A stretch of DNA of 64,000 nucleotides from an uncultured Eubacteriales bacterium. Lineage in GTDB: Bacteria > Bacillota > Clostridia > Oscillospirales > CAG-272. The stretch is taken from contig CAKRZR010000005.1 in the NCBI GenBank assembly GCA_934433485.1, positions 101,409 through 165,408 on the forward strand, in the 5' to 3' direction. A program made the position numbers and the translations under genes. The notes below the pieces were generated by a model. It did no database searches. It was not told the DNA's origin and saw only the letters and a list, made by a program, of their open reading frames with translations. Below are positions 16,865 through 24,946 of this stretch, piece after piece (within the stretch, counting starts at the first letter, position 1; each line of letters starts with the position of its first letter).

Positions 16865-16893
16865 AGTATACCATATTGCGCACCGTTTTGCAA
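16865..16893 (-). promoter_or_regulatory. Sigma-A promoter for the GH36 gene
   Basis: Minus strand TTGCAA (16888-16893), 17 bp, TGGTATACT with TATACT at 16865-16870. Back-to-back with the plus-strand promoter at 16906. Confidence 0.88.
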
Positions 16894-16905
16894 GAGAAAA
16901 CTTTT

Positions 16906-16934
16906 TTGCCACAGACGTAAATTCCATGTATAAT
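16906..16934 (+). promoter_or_regulatory. Sigma-A promoter for the M23 peptidase
   Basis: TTGCCA (16906-16911), 17 bp, TATAAT (16929-16934) with TG at the extended position. Confidence 0.85.
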
Positions 16935-16991
16935 CCCTGTACGGCGGGCAACACTATATCCGACATAAGGTCTATGAAAGGAAGCATGAAT

Positions 16992-17819
16992 ATGGCAATT
17001 GCATCTACGAAGAAACAAAACCGCATCCTGACCGTCACCCTGCTCGTCCTGCTGTCCGCCGTCGCGGTACTGCTCATCGTCACCGGTCAGGCAAACAAGA
17101 AGGAATCCGCTCCCGGCACGGAGACTTCCGCCTCCGAAACCCTGCGCGAGGACACAACGTCCCAGCCGGCGAAAAATGCGGTGGAAAAAACTGCGCCGAA
17201 AACCGGCTCGGACAAAGCAACGGAAACCAAGCCGAGCTTTCTCGGAAAGGACGAAACCAAAGGCTCGGAAGCGGAAGCAGACGCAAAGGACGGCAAAAAA
17301 GCAACAGAGGACGTAAAAAAGGAAGCCGCGCGTGCATCGGACGAGACCGTGGAAGTATCCGCGCCTGTCGGGAAAACACCGACATTTGTCCTGCCCGTCT
17401 CCGGCTCCGTTGTTAAGGAATACGCCATGGAGGTACCTGTTTTCTCGGATACCATGCAGGATTGGCGCGTGCATGACGGCGTAGACTTTGCGTGCGCGGT
17501 CGGCGATGCTGTATGCGCCGCGGCGGACGGAAAGATCGGTAAGGTCTGGCAGGATCCCATGATGGGCACCTCGCTCACCATCGTGCATGACGGCGGTGCG
17601 GTCTCGCTCTATCAGGGACTGGCTGAGGAATTTCCCGCTCCGCTCAAAGCCGGAGACACTGTGACAGCCGGGCAGGTCATCGCGTCCTGCGGCGCAACGG
17701 CGCTCATCGAATGCGCAGAGCCGGATCACATCCACTACAGCCTCCAGATCGGCGGCGTGTCCGTGGATCCCGGCGAGTATATGACGCTGTCCTACGCGAC
17801 GACGGAACCGGAGGACTAA
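16992..17819 (+). CDS. Membrane-anchored M23 (LytM-type) peptidase, 275 aa
   Basis: One N-terminal membrane helix (about residues 12-32), a long Lys/Glu/Thr-rich stalk (about 33-125), then an M23 domain: H-x-x-x-D in WRVHDGVDFACAVGDAV, a G-x-V-x-x-V core, and the HIHYSL zinc motif (H-x-H) near residue 245. It would cleave peptidoglycan cross-bridges at the outer membrane face. The layout (helix, stalk, LytM domain ending in VDPGEYM) resembles SpoIIQ, the forespore partner of SpoIIIAH, which in clostridia keeps zinc ligands; that is only a possibility. Three ATGs are in frame near the start; 16992 has the best spacing from GGA of AAAGGAAG. Confidence 0.8.
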   Translation: MAIASTKKQNRILTVTLLVLLSAVAVLLIVTGQANKKESAPGTETSASETLREDTTSQPAKNAVEKTAPKTGSDKATETKPSFLGKDETKGSEAEADAKDGKKATEDVKKEAARASDETVEVSAPVGKTPTFVLPVSGSVVKEYAMEVPVFSDTMQDWRVHDGVDFACAVGDAVCAAADGKIGKVWQDPMMGTSLTIVHDGGAVSLYQGLAEEFPAPLKAGDTVTAGQVIASCGATALIECAEPDHIHYSLQIGGVSVDPGEYMTLSYATTEPED

Positions 17820-17846
17820 ACGTCCAAGAACAGGTATGCCCTGTGG

Positions 17847-17886
17847 AAAACCCTTTGACTGCACACCGCGGTCGGAGGGCTTTTCC
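17847..17886 (+). terminator. Weak terminator-like hairpin after the M23 gene
   Basis: AAAACCCT pairs with AGGG-C-TTTT around a 20-nt loop. Short stem; assignment tentative. Confidence 0.35.
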
Positions 17887-17964
17887 TCGTTATTTTTAGG
17901 AAAACACGCTTTATGCGGCGGAATCGGGCATTTTTTGCAAAAGGATATACTGTGGATATCTCTG

Positions 17965-17995
17965 AAAAGTTATCCACAGGCTGTGGATAACTTTT
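17965..17995. repeat. Perfect 31-bp palindrome made of two consensus DnaA boxes
   Basis: Two perfect 15-bp arms around a single base. Each arm contains the exact DnaA box TTATCCACA (17970-17978 and, inverted, 17982-17990). A third near-match, TGTGGATAT, lies at 17951-17959. It sits 26 bases upstream of a strong promoter (18021-18049). Could be a DnaA-responsive control site or part of a replication-related locus. Confidence 0.85.
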
Positions 17996-18020
17996 GTGGA
18001 AAACGGTTTTCGCAAAGGTA

Positions 18021-18049
18021 TTGACAAATGTCGTGTTCTGTGGTACAAT
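18021..18049 (+). promoter_or_regulatory. Sigma-A promoter for the structured RNA candidate
   Basis: Perfect TTGACA (18021-18026), 17 bp, TACAAT (18044-18049) with TGTGG before it. Confidence 0.88.
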
Positions 18050-18055
18050 AACCTC

Positions 18056-18292
18056 GCTCTTTGGCGGATTTCCGACAGGGGCGGTTTCAATGAAATACGA
18101 GTTTTTCCGCGGTTTGAAAAGTTGTTTGCTGAGTAGATGTATCGGTAGCCGGTTATAGTCCGGCGCAACTGCCCATGACCGGGAGCGTGTGCTGCGTTCC
18201 CGTGATCACCGACCGCGGGCGTGACATATTCTTAGGGTAGAAGAGCGTGTCTTTGCGTGTATCCATGGTGATAGGCGCGGCGCGCTTTTTTA
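18056..18292 (+). ncRNA. Structured noncoding RNA candidate, about 235 nt
   Basis: No ORF with a ribosome binding site lies between the promoter and the T run near 18286-18291. The RNA folds well by eye: outer stem CCGCGG (18107-18112) with CCGCGG (18213-18218), stacked on TCGGT (18142-18146) with ACCGA (18208-18212); inside, hairpin GCCGG/CCGGC (18148-18152, 18160-18164) and hairpin CGGGAGCG/CGTTCCCG (18180-18187, 18195-18202). A GTTTC/GAAAT hairpin lies 5' of this. The 3' end is an 11-bp terminator stem, 18241-18251 with 18279-18289. It could be a stand-alone RNA (raiA RNA, 6S RNA and similar classes should be tested) or a cis leader of the SLH gene 30 bases on. I cannot assign a class. Confidence 0.6.
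18241..18291 (+). terminator. Terminator of the structured RNA
   Basis: AAGAGCGTGTC pairs fully (with G-U pairs) with GGCGCGCTTTT, followed by more T. It lies 32 bases before the SLH gene start, so it separates or attenuates the two. Confidence 0.75.
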
Positions 18293-18322
18293 TTATTTTT
18301 AGATAACAGAAGGAGAAAAAGG

Positions 18323-20146
18323 ATGAAAAAACACATTTTGCCGTTCGCGGTGCTTGCCGCCCTGACGCTTGCCATATTGCTGCCGGGCACCGTATCCGCC
18401 GCGGGAAACCATGACTGCGATGAGCTGTTGGAGGATGCGTATGACGCCCTTTCTACTGCACTCAAGGATGAATGGATGTCCTCACCAATTTTCATACCCG
18501 TAAACGAGTTTACGGGATCGAAATATGGCCCTTATATCGGTACGACCGCATGGGAAATTGATTCAAATTTTGACGATACCAATGTAATCAAGTATATGCG
18601 CAGATACCTCGATACCGAATATGCGGATGTGGAGCTGACGATTGCAAATGTAATCGGATATTGTGATGAGGAAAGCAGTTATGCGGTGATTGATGAAAAC
18701 GGGGATATCCATTATGATGCCGTAAGCGAGGATAATGAGAATTACAATTACGATATAGATATCAATTATTATGTAACATGCGACGGAGAACAATATGAGG
18801 TGTCCTTTGTGCTTTCCTGTGGACACATCACCTATGACGATACCATCGATTGCGTCTTTGTTGTTCCGAAACACCTGACATCTCGTATGGAACGACTCCA
18901 TATGGCGGCGGATTACGCGCTTGCAAGTGCTGCTATTCCGGCTACGGTAACGAAAGATATCTCACTGCCGAACCTGAGAGCGGATGATAGCACAGCTGAA
19001 GATTACTATGGTTTCCGGTGGAGCGATTTTATAATCAATACCACATGGACAAGTGACCATCCGGAGGTGATTTCCAATTCCGGTAAGGTTACGCTGCCGT
19101 TGGAAACCACCACGGTAACGCTTACACTTACCGCCTCTTATAATGAAGATTATTACGAGATTGCAGACTACCTCCTTGATCCCGGTCCGTTCGGCGACGA
19201 TGAAGTGCGTACCGTAACCGTCACCGTACCGGGCGTGGGGCATACCGTCACCGTAGCGGACAGCTACGCGACCGAGAGCGGCGCTGGTATGTACAAATCC
19301 GGCGACACCGTCTCGCTCCACGCGGGTGAGAGAGCGCATTATGTGTTCACCGGCTGGCGCTCCTCCGATGCAGGTGTGACCTTTGCCGACGCGACCGATC
19401 CGGACACCACATTTGTCATGCCGAACGGCGACGTTTCCGTAACAGCGACCTGGCGCGCTATGACGATTTTTGAGGATCCGCAGGAATTTCCGTATTTCTA
19501 CGGCAGACCGGAGTACACCACCGCACCCAAGGAAAACAAAAAGGACAACGAAAATCCATCCACAGATGTAAATCCGCCTGCGCAGGAGACGACGCTTCCC
19601 TTTGTCGATGTAGCCGACAGCGATCCCTTTGCGGCGGATGTGCGATTCTGCTATGACCGCGGACTGTTGGAGGGTATGGCGGCGGATACATTCTCCCCGA
19701 ACGACAGCATGACCCGCGCGATGCTCGTCACCGTTCTGTGGCGCATGGAAAACGAGCCGGTCGTCAATTACGCGATAACGTTCACGGATGTGCCGGAGGG
19801 CGAATGGTACAGTGAGGCGATCCGTTGGGCATTTTCCGAGAAAATCATACAAGGCTACGACAACGGCGCATTCGGCACCGAAGATCCAATCACCCGCGAG
19901 CAGTTTTTTACGATCCTGTATCGATACGCGAACGACCGCGGATACGATCTGACGGCAGGCGGCATGGCGATCCGGGAATACGACGATTGCGAGACGATTT
20001 CCGCGTATGCCTCCGACGCTATGGTCTGGGCAGTGAACATGGGACTGGTTCCGCCGCGGGATGGACTGCTTGCGCCGCAGAAAACGATTCTGCGCTATGA
20101 AATCGCGATCAGTCTGCACGCGTTCTGCACAGCCTACGACCTGTAA
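18323..20146 (+). CDS. SLH-domain surface protein, 607 aa
   Basis: Secreted cell-wall protein. Signal peptide (hydrophobic residues 6-27, cut near SAA). The next 180 residues are acidic and unlike known domains. Then an atrophied bacterial Ig-like domain with TTWTSDHPEVISNSGKVTLP (about residue 235), an InlB/Repeat_2-type beta repeat (YKSGDTVSLHAGERAHYVFTGW-like, about 325-375), a Pro/Thr/Asn linker and three S-layer homology repeats (FVDVADSDPFAADVRFCYDR, FTDVPEGEWYSEAIRWAF, and a weaker third). SLH repeats bind pyruvylated secondary wall polymer. Codons in the unknown N-terminal part are more AT-rich than the rest. GGAGAAAAAGG precedes the ATG. A structured RNA with a terminator lies directly upstream. 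Confidence 0.88.
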   Translation: MKKHILPFAVLAALTLAILLPGTVSAAGNHDCDELLEDAYDALSTALKDEWMSSPIFIPVNEFTGSKYGPYIGTTAWEIDSNFDDTNVIKYMRRYLDTEYADVELTIANVIGYCDEESSYAVIDENGDIHYDAVSEDNENYNYDIDINYYVTCDGEQYEVSFVLSCGHITYDDTIDCVFVVPKHLTSRMERLHMAADYALASAAIPATVTKDISLPNLRADDSTAEDYYGFRWSDFIINTTWTSDHPEVISNSGKVTLPLETTTVTLTLTASYNEDYYEIADYLLDPGPFGDDEVRTVTVTVPGVGHTVTVADSYATESGAGMYKSGDTVSLHAGERAHYVFTGWRSSDAGVTFADATDPDTTFVMPNGDVSVTATWRAMTIFEDPQEFPYFYGRPEYTTAPKENKKDNENPSTDVNPPAQETTLPFVDVADSDPFAADVRFCYDRGLLEGMAADTFSPNDSMTRAMLVTVLWRMENEPVVNYAITFTDVPEGEWYSEAIRWAFSEKIIQGYDNGAFGTEDPITREQFFTILYRYANDRGYDLTAGGMAIREYDDCETISAYASDAMVWAVNMGLVPPRDGLLAPQKTILRYEIAISLHAFCTAYDL

Positions 20147-20168
20147 TATAGGAAAACATGCAGTATCG

Positions 20169-20205
20169 AAAAGCCGTTTGTCGGAAACGAACAGACGGCT
20201 TTTTT
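20169..20205 (+). terminator. Intrinsic terminator after the SLH gene
   Basis: AAAAGCCGT...ACGGCTTTTTT with inner TGT/ACA pairing. Confidence 0.85.
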
Positions 20206-20255
20206 ACGTAAAAAGGATAAAAACGCCGAAAAATCAAATTTTCATAAAAAGTATG

Positions 20256-20284
20256 TTGCATTTTTCCGCAGGTTCGACTATAAT
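20256..20284 (+). promoter_or_regulatory. Sigma-A promoter for the DUF6110-like/P1B ATPase operon
   Basis: TTGCAT (20256-20261), 17 bp, TATAAT (20279-20284). The leader has a small CGGAG/CTCCG hairpin. Confidence 0.88.
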
Positions 20285-20341
20285 ATTGATACGGAGTACA
20301 GGCTCCGAATTTCATCTACAATTCATTCAGGAGGATCAACT

Positions 20342-20683
20342 ATGAGCCTTGGTAAAATCGGACTGTTTGCGGCAGGACTTCTTTTCGGTACCGCCGGTAT
20401 CAAAATTCTGACCAGCAAGGATGCGAAGAAGGTCTACACACACACCACCGCCGCCGTTCTCAGAGCAAAGGAAGACATCATGACTACGGTCACAAACGTG
20501 AGAGAAAACGCTGGAGACATCGTAGCGGATGCCCGTGTAATCAACGATAAACGAAAAGCCGCTGCGAAAGCGGAGGTCATTGAGGACGATTGCACCTGTC
20601 CGTGCTGCGAGGAAGACGAAACTGCGGATACATGCTGCACGTCGGATGCACAAGCGAATATGGAAGATGCCTGTGACGAATGA
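20342..20683 (+). CDS. DUF6110-like small membrane protein with Cys-rich tail, 113 aa
   Basis: N-terminal hydrophobic segment (residues 4-22, IGLFAAGLLFGTAGIKIL), then SKDAKKVYTHTTAAVLRAKEDIM, a helical region, and a C-terminal acidic, Cys-rich tail (CTCPCCEED ... CCTSDAQ) that could bind metal. The KDAKK-x-YTH...AVLRAKE core matches what I recall of clostridial DUF6110 proteins, which occur next to heavy-metal P-type ATPases, as here: the ATPase starts 68 bases downstream. Likely an accessory membrane or metal-handling partner; its precise role is not known to me. GGAGG precedes the ATG. Confidence 0.75.
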   Translation: MSLGKIGLFAAGLLFGTAGIKILTSKDAKKVYTHTTAAVLRAKEDIMTTVTNVRENAGDIVADARVINDKRKAAAKAEVIEDDCTCPCCEEDETADTCCTSDAQANMEDACDE

Positions 20684-20751
20684 GCCGCAGGCGTTTTTGT
20701 TTCGAAAGTTAGTCTTGGTAAACTTTTTCCAACGAAAGGCAAGCGATTTTC

Positions 20752-22848
20752 ATGAAATGTACGATACTCCATGAATCGACAGGCAGAATGCGGGTGCGTT
20801 TTTCCTGCGGCAGCATGACCTTATCCGAGGCGGATCTCGCGGAATATTGGCTGCGGGAGGTACCCGGCGTGCAGTCGGTGCGTGTATTTGACCGGACAGG
20901 CGACGCGGTGATCCACTACACCGGAAAACGGACGGCAGTGATCGCGTCTCTCGCCGGATTCTCGTTTGCAAAAGCGAAAAAACGGGATCTGGTACCGGAG
21001 CATACGCCGCGTGCGCTCAATCGGGAGTTTGAGGACAAGCTGGTGGGCGTCGTGCTGCGCCGTACAATATCCAAAGCATTTCTGCCGTATCCCATCCGCG
21101 CGTTTCTCGCCGTGTGCAAATCGTTCCGGTACATCCGGGCAGGTCTGGCGGCACTCGCAAAGGGCAAGCTCACGGTGGCGGTTCTCGACGCGACGGCAGT
21201 CACGGTATCTCTCCTGCGCGGAGACTTCGGAACAGCCGGCAGCGTCATGTTCATGCTGCACATCGGCGAGCTTCTCGAAGATTGGACGCACAAAAAATCC
21301 GTTGCCGATCTCGCGGACGCCATGTCCCTCCACGTGGACAAAGTGTGGAAAACCGACGGTGAAACGGAAACGCTCGTACCGGTCAATACCGTGGCAGTCG
21401 GCGACCGGATCGTGGTGCGCACAGGCGGCATGATCCCGCTAGACGGCGTGGTTTTCTCCGGTGATATGACAGTCAACCAGTCGTCGATGACGGGTGAATC
21501 GCTCCCTGTGGCGAAGAAGGCTGGCAGCTATGTCTACGCCGGCTCCGTTGTGGAGGAAGGCGAGTGCATCGTTACCGTTGATAAAGCGTCAGGCACCGGA
21601 CGATATGACAGAGTCGTGCGTATGATCGAGGAGTCGGAAAAGCTCAAATCCCAGACGGAGGACAAGGCGTACCGTCTGGCGGACAGGCTTGTGCCGTACA
21701 CCTTTGCCGGGTGCGCGCTGGTCTATCTCCTGACCCGCAACGTCACAAAAATGCTTTCGGTGCTGATGGTCGATTTCTCGTGCGCCTTAAAGCTGTCCAT
21801 GCCGATCGCGGTGCTGTCTGCGATGCGGGAATGCAGCACACACCACATTTCCGTAAAGGGCGGACGGTTTCTGGAAGCGGCGGCACAGGCGGACACAATC
21901 GTATTCGACAAAACGGGCACGCTCACCTACGCCAACCCGACCGTAGTGGATGTCGTTCCCTTCGGCGGACACGATGCGGAAAATATGCTGCGGCTGGCGG
22001 CTTGTCTGGAAGAGCATTACCCGCACTCCATGGCAAACGCCGTAGTCGAGGAGGCAAAACGGCGCGGACTATCCCACGCGGAATACCATTCGTGTGTGGA
22101 ATACGTCGTCGCGCACGGCATATCCAGTGCCGTCAATGGGCAAAAGGTCGTCATCGGCAGCGCGCACTTTGTCTTTGAGGACGAGGGCTGCGTGATCCCC
22201 GAGGGCGAGAAAGAAAAGTTCGACGCGCTGCCGCCGCAGTATTCGCACCTGTATCTCTGCATCTCCGGTACCCTTGCCGCCGTAATCTGCATTTTCGATC
22301 CGCTGCGGGAGGACGCCGCCGGCGCCATCGACGCGCTTCATGACTGCGGCATCTGCCAGGTTGTGATGATGACCGGCGACAACGTAAAGACAGCGCAGTC
22401 CATTGCACGCGCGGTCGGTGTGGACGACTTCCACGCGGAGGTTCTTCCGGAGGACAAAGCGGCGTACATCCAAAAGGCGCGCGCCGCCGGACACACCGTC
22501 ATGATGGTCGGAGACGGCGTGAACGATTCCCCGGCATTGTCGGAAGCGGACGTCGGCATTTCGGTCAGCACCGGCGCCGCGATTGCCCGTGAGATCGCGG
22601 ATGTGACAATCTCCTCCGAATATCTCTACGAGATCGTGACATTCCGGCAGCTGAGCGAAGCGCTGATGGATCGCATCCACCGCAACTACCGCTTCATCGT
22701 CGGCTTCAACCTGCTGCTCATCGTTTTGGGCGTGTCCGGCGTGATCGTCCCGACCACCTCGGCAATGCTCCACAACGCGTCCACGCTCGCAATCGGGTTG
22801 AAGAGCATGACGAATCTGCTGCCGGAGGACACGGAGCAGGCGGAATAA
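20752..22848 (+). CDS. P1B-type heavy-metal-translocating ATPase, 698 aa
   Basis: Membrane metal pump. The N-terminus (about 1-65) is an HMA_2-like domain lacking the usual CxxC. Hydrophobic spans follow (about 115-165), then the actuator TGES, a membrane pair around residues 310-345, the phosphorylation loop DKTGTLT, a nucleotide-binding domain with HP (EEHYPHSMA), MTGD and hinge GDGVNDSPAL. The transmembrane metal-site motif reads SCALKL where copper/zinc pumps have CPC and others SPC or TPC, so the conserved Pro of that motif is absent. Metal specificity is therefore unclear (iron and manganese pumps are candidates). Cotranscribed with the Cys-rich DUF6110-like protein. Confidence 0.9.
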   Translation: MKCTILHESTGRMRVRFSCGSMTLSEADLAEYWLREVPGVQSVRVFDRTGDAVIHYTGKRTAVIASLAGFSFAKAKKRDLVPEHTPRALNREFEDKLVGVVLRRTISKAFLPYPIRAFLAVCKSFRYIRAGLAALAKGKLTVAVLDATAVTVSLLRGDFGTAGSVMFMLHIGELLEDWTHKKSVADLADAMSLHVDKVWKTDGETETLVPVNTVAVGDRIVVRTGGMIPLDGVVFSGDMTVNQSSMTGESLPVAKKAGSYVYAGSVVEEGECIVTVDKASGTGRYDRVVRMIEESEKLKSQTEDKAYRLADRLVPYTFAGCALVYLLTRNVTKMLSVLMVDFSCALKLSMPIAVLSAMRECSTHHISVKGGRFLEAAAQADTIVFDKTGTLTYANPTVVDVVPFGGHDAENMLRLAACLEEHYPHSMANAVVEEAKRRGLSHAEYHSCVEYVVAHGISSAVNGQKVVIGSAHFVFEDEGCVIPEGEKEKFDALPPQYSHLYLCISGTLAAVICIFDPLREDAAGAIDALHDCGICQVVMMTGDNVKTAQSIARAVGVDDFHAEVLPEDKAAYIQKARAAGHTVMMVGDGVNDSPALSEADVGISVSTGAAIAREIADVTISSEYLYEIVTFRQLSEALMDRIHRNYRFIVGFNLLLIVLGVSGVIVPTTSAMLHNASTLAIGLKSMTNLLPEDTEQAE

Positions 22849-22851
22849 TTC

Positions 22852-22913
22852 TACAAAAAAATACCGCTGTATTTTCCGGAACAACCGGAGAGATACAGTG
22901 GTATTTTTTTGTA
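22852..22913. terminator. Strong bidirectional terminator
   Basis: TACAAAAAAATACCGCTGTAT pairs with its near-complement across an inner TCCGG/CCGGA hairpin, with A and T runs on opposite sides; serves the ATPase gene and the minus-strand gene ending at 22958. Confidence 0.92.
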
Positions 22914-22957
22914 AAGGATGCGCCATACAGAGCGAATATATGGTTTTCAGCGCAAGC

Positions 22958-23782
22958 TCAATCGTATATTGCGTTTCCCGCATTCTGCCGCAGAATGTCT
23001 TTTTGCAGCACCTCTGCGACGGTTTCAGGATTTCCGGCAAGCACGGGGCATGGGTGATCAAAGGCAAGCGGAGAGCCGTCGAAGGTTCCGATCACGCCGC
23101 CCGCTTCCTCGATGATAAGCGAACCTGCCGCGTAATCCCACGGTGAGAGGAGATATTCAAAGAACACATCCCCGCGTCCGGCGGCAATGGCGCATAGATC
23201 CAGCGCGGCGGAACCGGAGCGGCGGATGTCCCGACAGCACTGAAACAGGGACCAAAGCGATGCAAACGTCGCCTTGCCGAGCCGGTCACGGTAATAAGGA
23301 GAGGTACCAAAGAGACACAGACCATCCGAAAGTGCACGGGTACTCACGTGGATTCGCTTTTCCGCGCCGTCTCGCACCAGATACGCACCGCCGCCGCGAA
23401 CCGCGTAGAACAGCTCATCCGCGTATGGATTGTAAACAGCGCCATAAACCATCGTCCCCCGATCGCAGGCGCCGACGGAGATCGCGCTGTAGCGGCAATT
23501 CTCCATGAAATTGGTCGTCCCGTCGATGGGATCCACGATGAGGGTGCGGCCGCCCGCGATTTTTCCCGGATGTGTGTCGGCGGATTCCTCTCCGAGCATA
23601 TCCCAATCCGGCAGGGCTTTGGCAAACGACACACGCAGGAATTGTTCTGTGCGGATGTCGTAATCGGTCACGAAATTCTGCGCGCCGGACTTGGCATGGG
23701 TCGCGTTCTCCGGACGATCGGCGGACAGCATGATCTCGCTCGCTGCACGCAGTATCGTTGGAATTGTGGTAAAATCGTACAT
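22958..23782 (-). CDS. suhB: Inositol-monophosphatase-family phosphatase, 274 aa
   Basis: Mg-dependent phosphatase of the IMPase/SuhB family. Metal-site motifs are all present: LGEESADTHPG (EE), VDPIDGTTNFMENC (D-P-I-D-G-T), and WDYAAGSLIIEEAGG near residue 225. Length is usual. It may act on inositol monophosphate, fructose-1,6-bisphosphate or PAP; sequence alone does not decide. Start at 23782 after GGGGAGA. The start codon overlaps the TAA of the upstream gene by one base (TAATG), so the two are translationally coupled. Confidence 0.88.
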   Translation of the reverse strand: MYDFTTIPTILRAASEIMLSADRPENATHAKSGAQNFVTDYDIRTEQFLRVSFAKALPDWDMLGEESADTHPGKIAGGRTLIVDPIDGTTNFMENCRYSAISVGACDRGTMVYGAVYNPYADELFYAVRGGGAYLVRDGAEKRIHVSTRALSDGLCLFGTSPYYRDRLGKATFASLWSLFQCCRDIRRSGSAALDLCAIAAGRGDVFFEYLLSPWDYAAGSLIIEEAGGVIGTFDGSPLAFDHPCPVLAGNPETVAEVLQKDILRQNAGNAIYD

Positions 23783-24516
23783 TATGGTATATCTCCCCTC
23801 TTGCCTATGACCCGTATCCCGCCGCAATCCGCCAGTCCGGGCGTTTCGCACAGCACACATTCCGCGATCCCACGCGACATACAATACGCATGCACCGCGG
23901 TCAGTGCCGGTGCGTCCGGTATGCCGAACCAATACAGTGTATCCACGACCAGACCGCACGCGCCGCCGGGAAATCCACAGCTGTAACCGGGCAGCGCAAT
24001 CGAAAACGGCGCGAGTGGGAAAACCGAGATCCCAGGCAATCCGACAGCGGCGTGCAGGATCGATGGATCGGCGGTAAACAGTGCGTCACCCAGCACAATC
24101 GCGGAGCAGGCGGCATATCCCTGGCGCACCGACACCGGCGTATACCCTGCCCGCCGTGCGCATTCCACAATACCGGACGCCAGCGTATCGGTTCTTGCAA
24201 ACAGATACCGTCCGCAGACTACCCCGTTGTACGCGGCGTCGGCGGGATACGCGCTTCCGTGCGGCGTAGAAAGCGGACAAAGCGTCACACCGGCATCCGC
24301 GGCGATCTCGTCAAAGAAAGCGGCGTTTGCCCGATAATACGTGTCCGGCAGAAAAAGATGTCCAGGCAGCGTACAGACCAACGTGTCCGGATGATGACAG
24401 ATCGGCACGGGCAGCGCGGGATCCGGCGGCAGAAAGCGGGCGCGCGGCAGTCGAGAGCGAATCACATCCTGCACCGACGGCGGCAGCGCAGACGAAAAAA
24501 GCGGGATCTCCGGCAT
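23782..24516 (-). CDS. Conserved clostridial protein (DUF6873/GME-fold-like), 244 aa
   Basis: Soluble protein with HHPDTLVCTLPGHLFL early, CGRYLFARTD and RRAGYTPVSVRQGYAACSAIVLGD in the middle and FPGGACGLV near residue 190. This pattern (HPD, a conserved Gly/Cys after GGA) reminds me of the clostridial family annotated as DUF6873, proposed to have the amidinotransferase (guanidine-modifying enzyme) fold; the identification is from memory and moderate. Reaction unknown. It overlaps suhB by one base, suggesting linked roles. Its GAGG ribosome binding site lies directly after the rpmB terminator, so expression may be by read-through. Confidence 0.65.
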   Translation of the reverse strand: MPEIPLFSSALPPSVQDVIRSRLPRARFLPPDPALPVPICHHPDTLVCTLPGHLFLPDTYYRANAAFFDEIAADAGVTLCPLSTPHGSAYPADAAYNGVVCGRYLFARTDTLASGIVECARRAGYTPVSVRQGYAACSAIVLGDALFTADPSILHAAVGLPGISVFPLAPFSIALPGYSCGFPGGACGLVVDTLYWFGIPDAPALTAVHAYCMSRGIAECVLCETPGLADCGGIRVIGKRGDIP

Positions 24517-24535
24517 AGACGAACCTCATAAAAGT

Positions 24536-24570
24536 CAAAAACGTCCGATAGGAGCCCTACCAGACGTTTT
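24536..24570 (-). terminator. Intrinsic terminator after rpmB
   Basis: Minus strand AAAACGTC ... GACGTTTTT with an inner TAGGG/CCTA pairing and a T run. Confidence 0.82.
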
Positions 24571-24587
24571 CAAGCGTATTCCAAAAA

Positions 24588-24773
24588 TCAAACGCGGGTA
24601 ACCTTACCGGAACGCAGGCAACGGGAGCAAACATTGACCGTTACATGAGCGCCGTTCACGATTGCTCTTACCTTGCGGATGTTCGGTTTCCAGGCTCTGT
24701 TGGTCTTCCGGTTGGAGTGAGACACATTCTGACCGAAAGTAACGCCTTTGCCGCAAACACAGCACTTTGCCAT
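24588..24773 (-). CDS. rpmB: 50S ribosomal protein L28
   Basis: Ribosomal protein L28, 61 residues: MAKCCVCGKGVTFGQNVSHS at the N-terminus, TNRAWKPNIRKVRA in the middle and a second CxxC in CSRCLRSGKV. The four-Cys form binds zinc; such C+ paralogues are typical of zinc-replete conditions. A TTG six bases upstream is in frame and closer to GGAGG, but the conserved start is the ATG followed by AKCCVCG. Own promoter and terminator. Confidence 0.97.
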   Translation of the reverse strand: MAKCCVCGKGVTFGQNVSHSNRKTNRAWKPNIRKVRAIVNGAHVTVNVCSRCLRSGKVTRV

Positions 24774-24827
24774 TTGCAATTACACCTCCGTTATTGGTAT
24801 TCTGAAATACAAAAATCAACAGTACCA

Positions 24828-24856
24828 ATTATAGCACAGTTCTTTTGAAATTGCAA
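24828..24856 (-). promoter_or_regulatory. Sigma-A promoter for rpmB
   Basis: Minus strand TTGCAA (24851-24856), 17 bp, TATAAT (24828-24833). Confidence 0.9.
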
Positions 24857-24946
24857 GGGGTATTTCCCCTTTTTCCGAAAAAAATTGTCCGCTTCGGGTA
24901 CGTCCGCAGAAGTACAGATACCTCTCTCTTTATACTATAGGAAAAT

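Noticed and set aside
17951..18049. Chromosomal replication origin at the DnaA-box palindrome
   Set aside because: No dnaA, dnaN, rpmH or recF nearby and no long AT-rich unwinding region; only three boxes.
18056..18292. Assignment of the structured RNA to a named riboswitch (cobalamin, TPP, c-di-GMP)
   Set aside because: None of the conserved boxes I know for these classes could be found.
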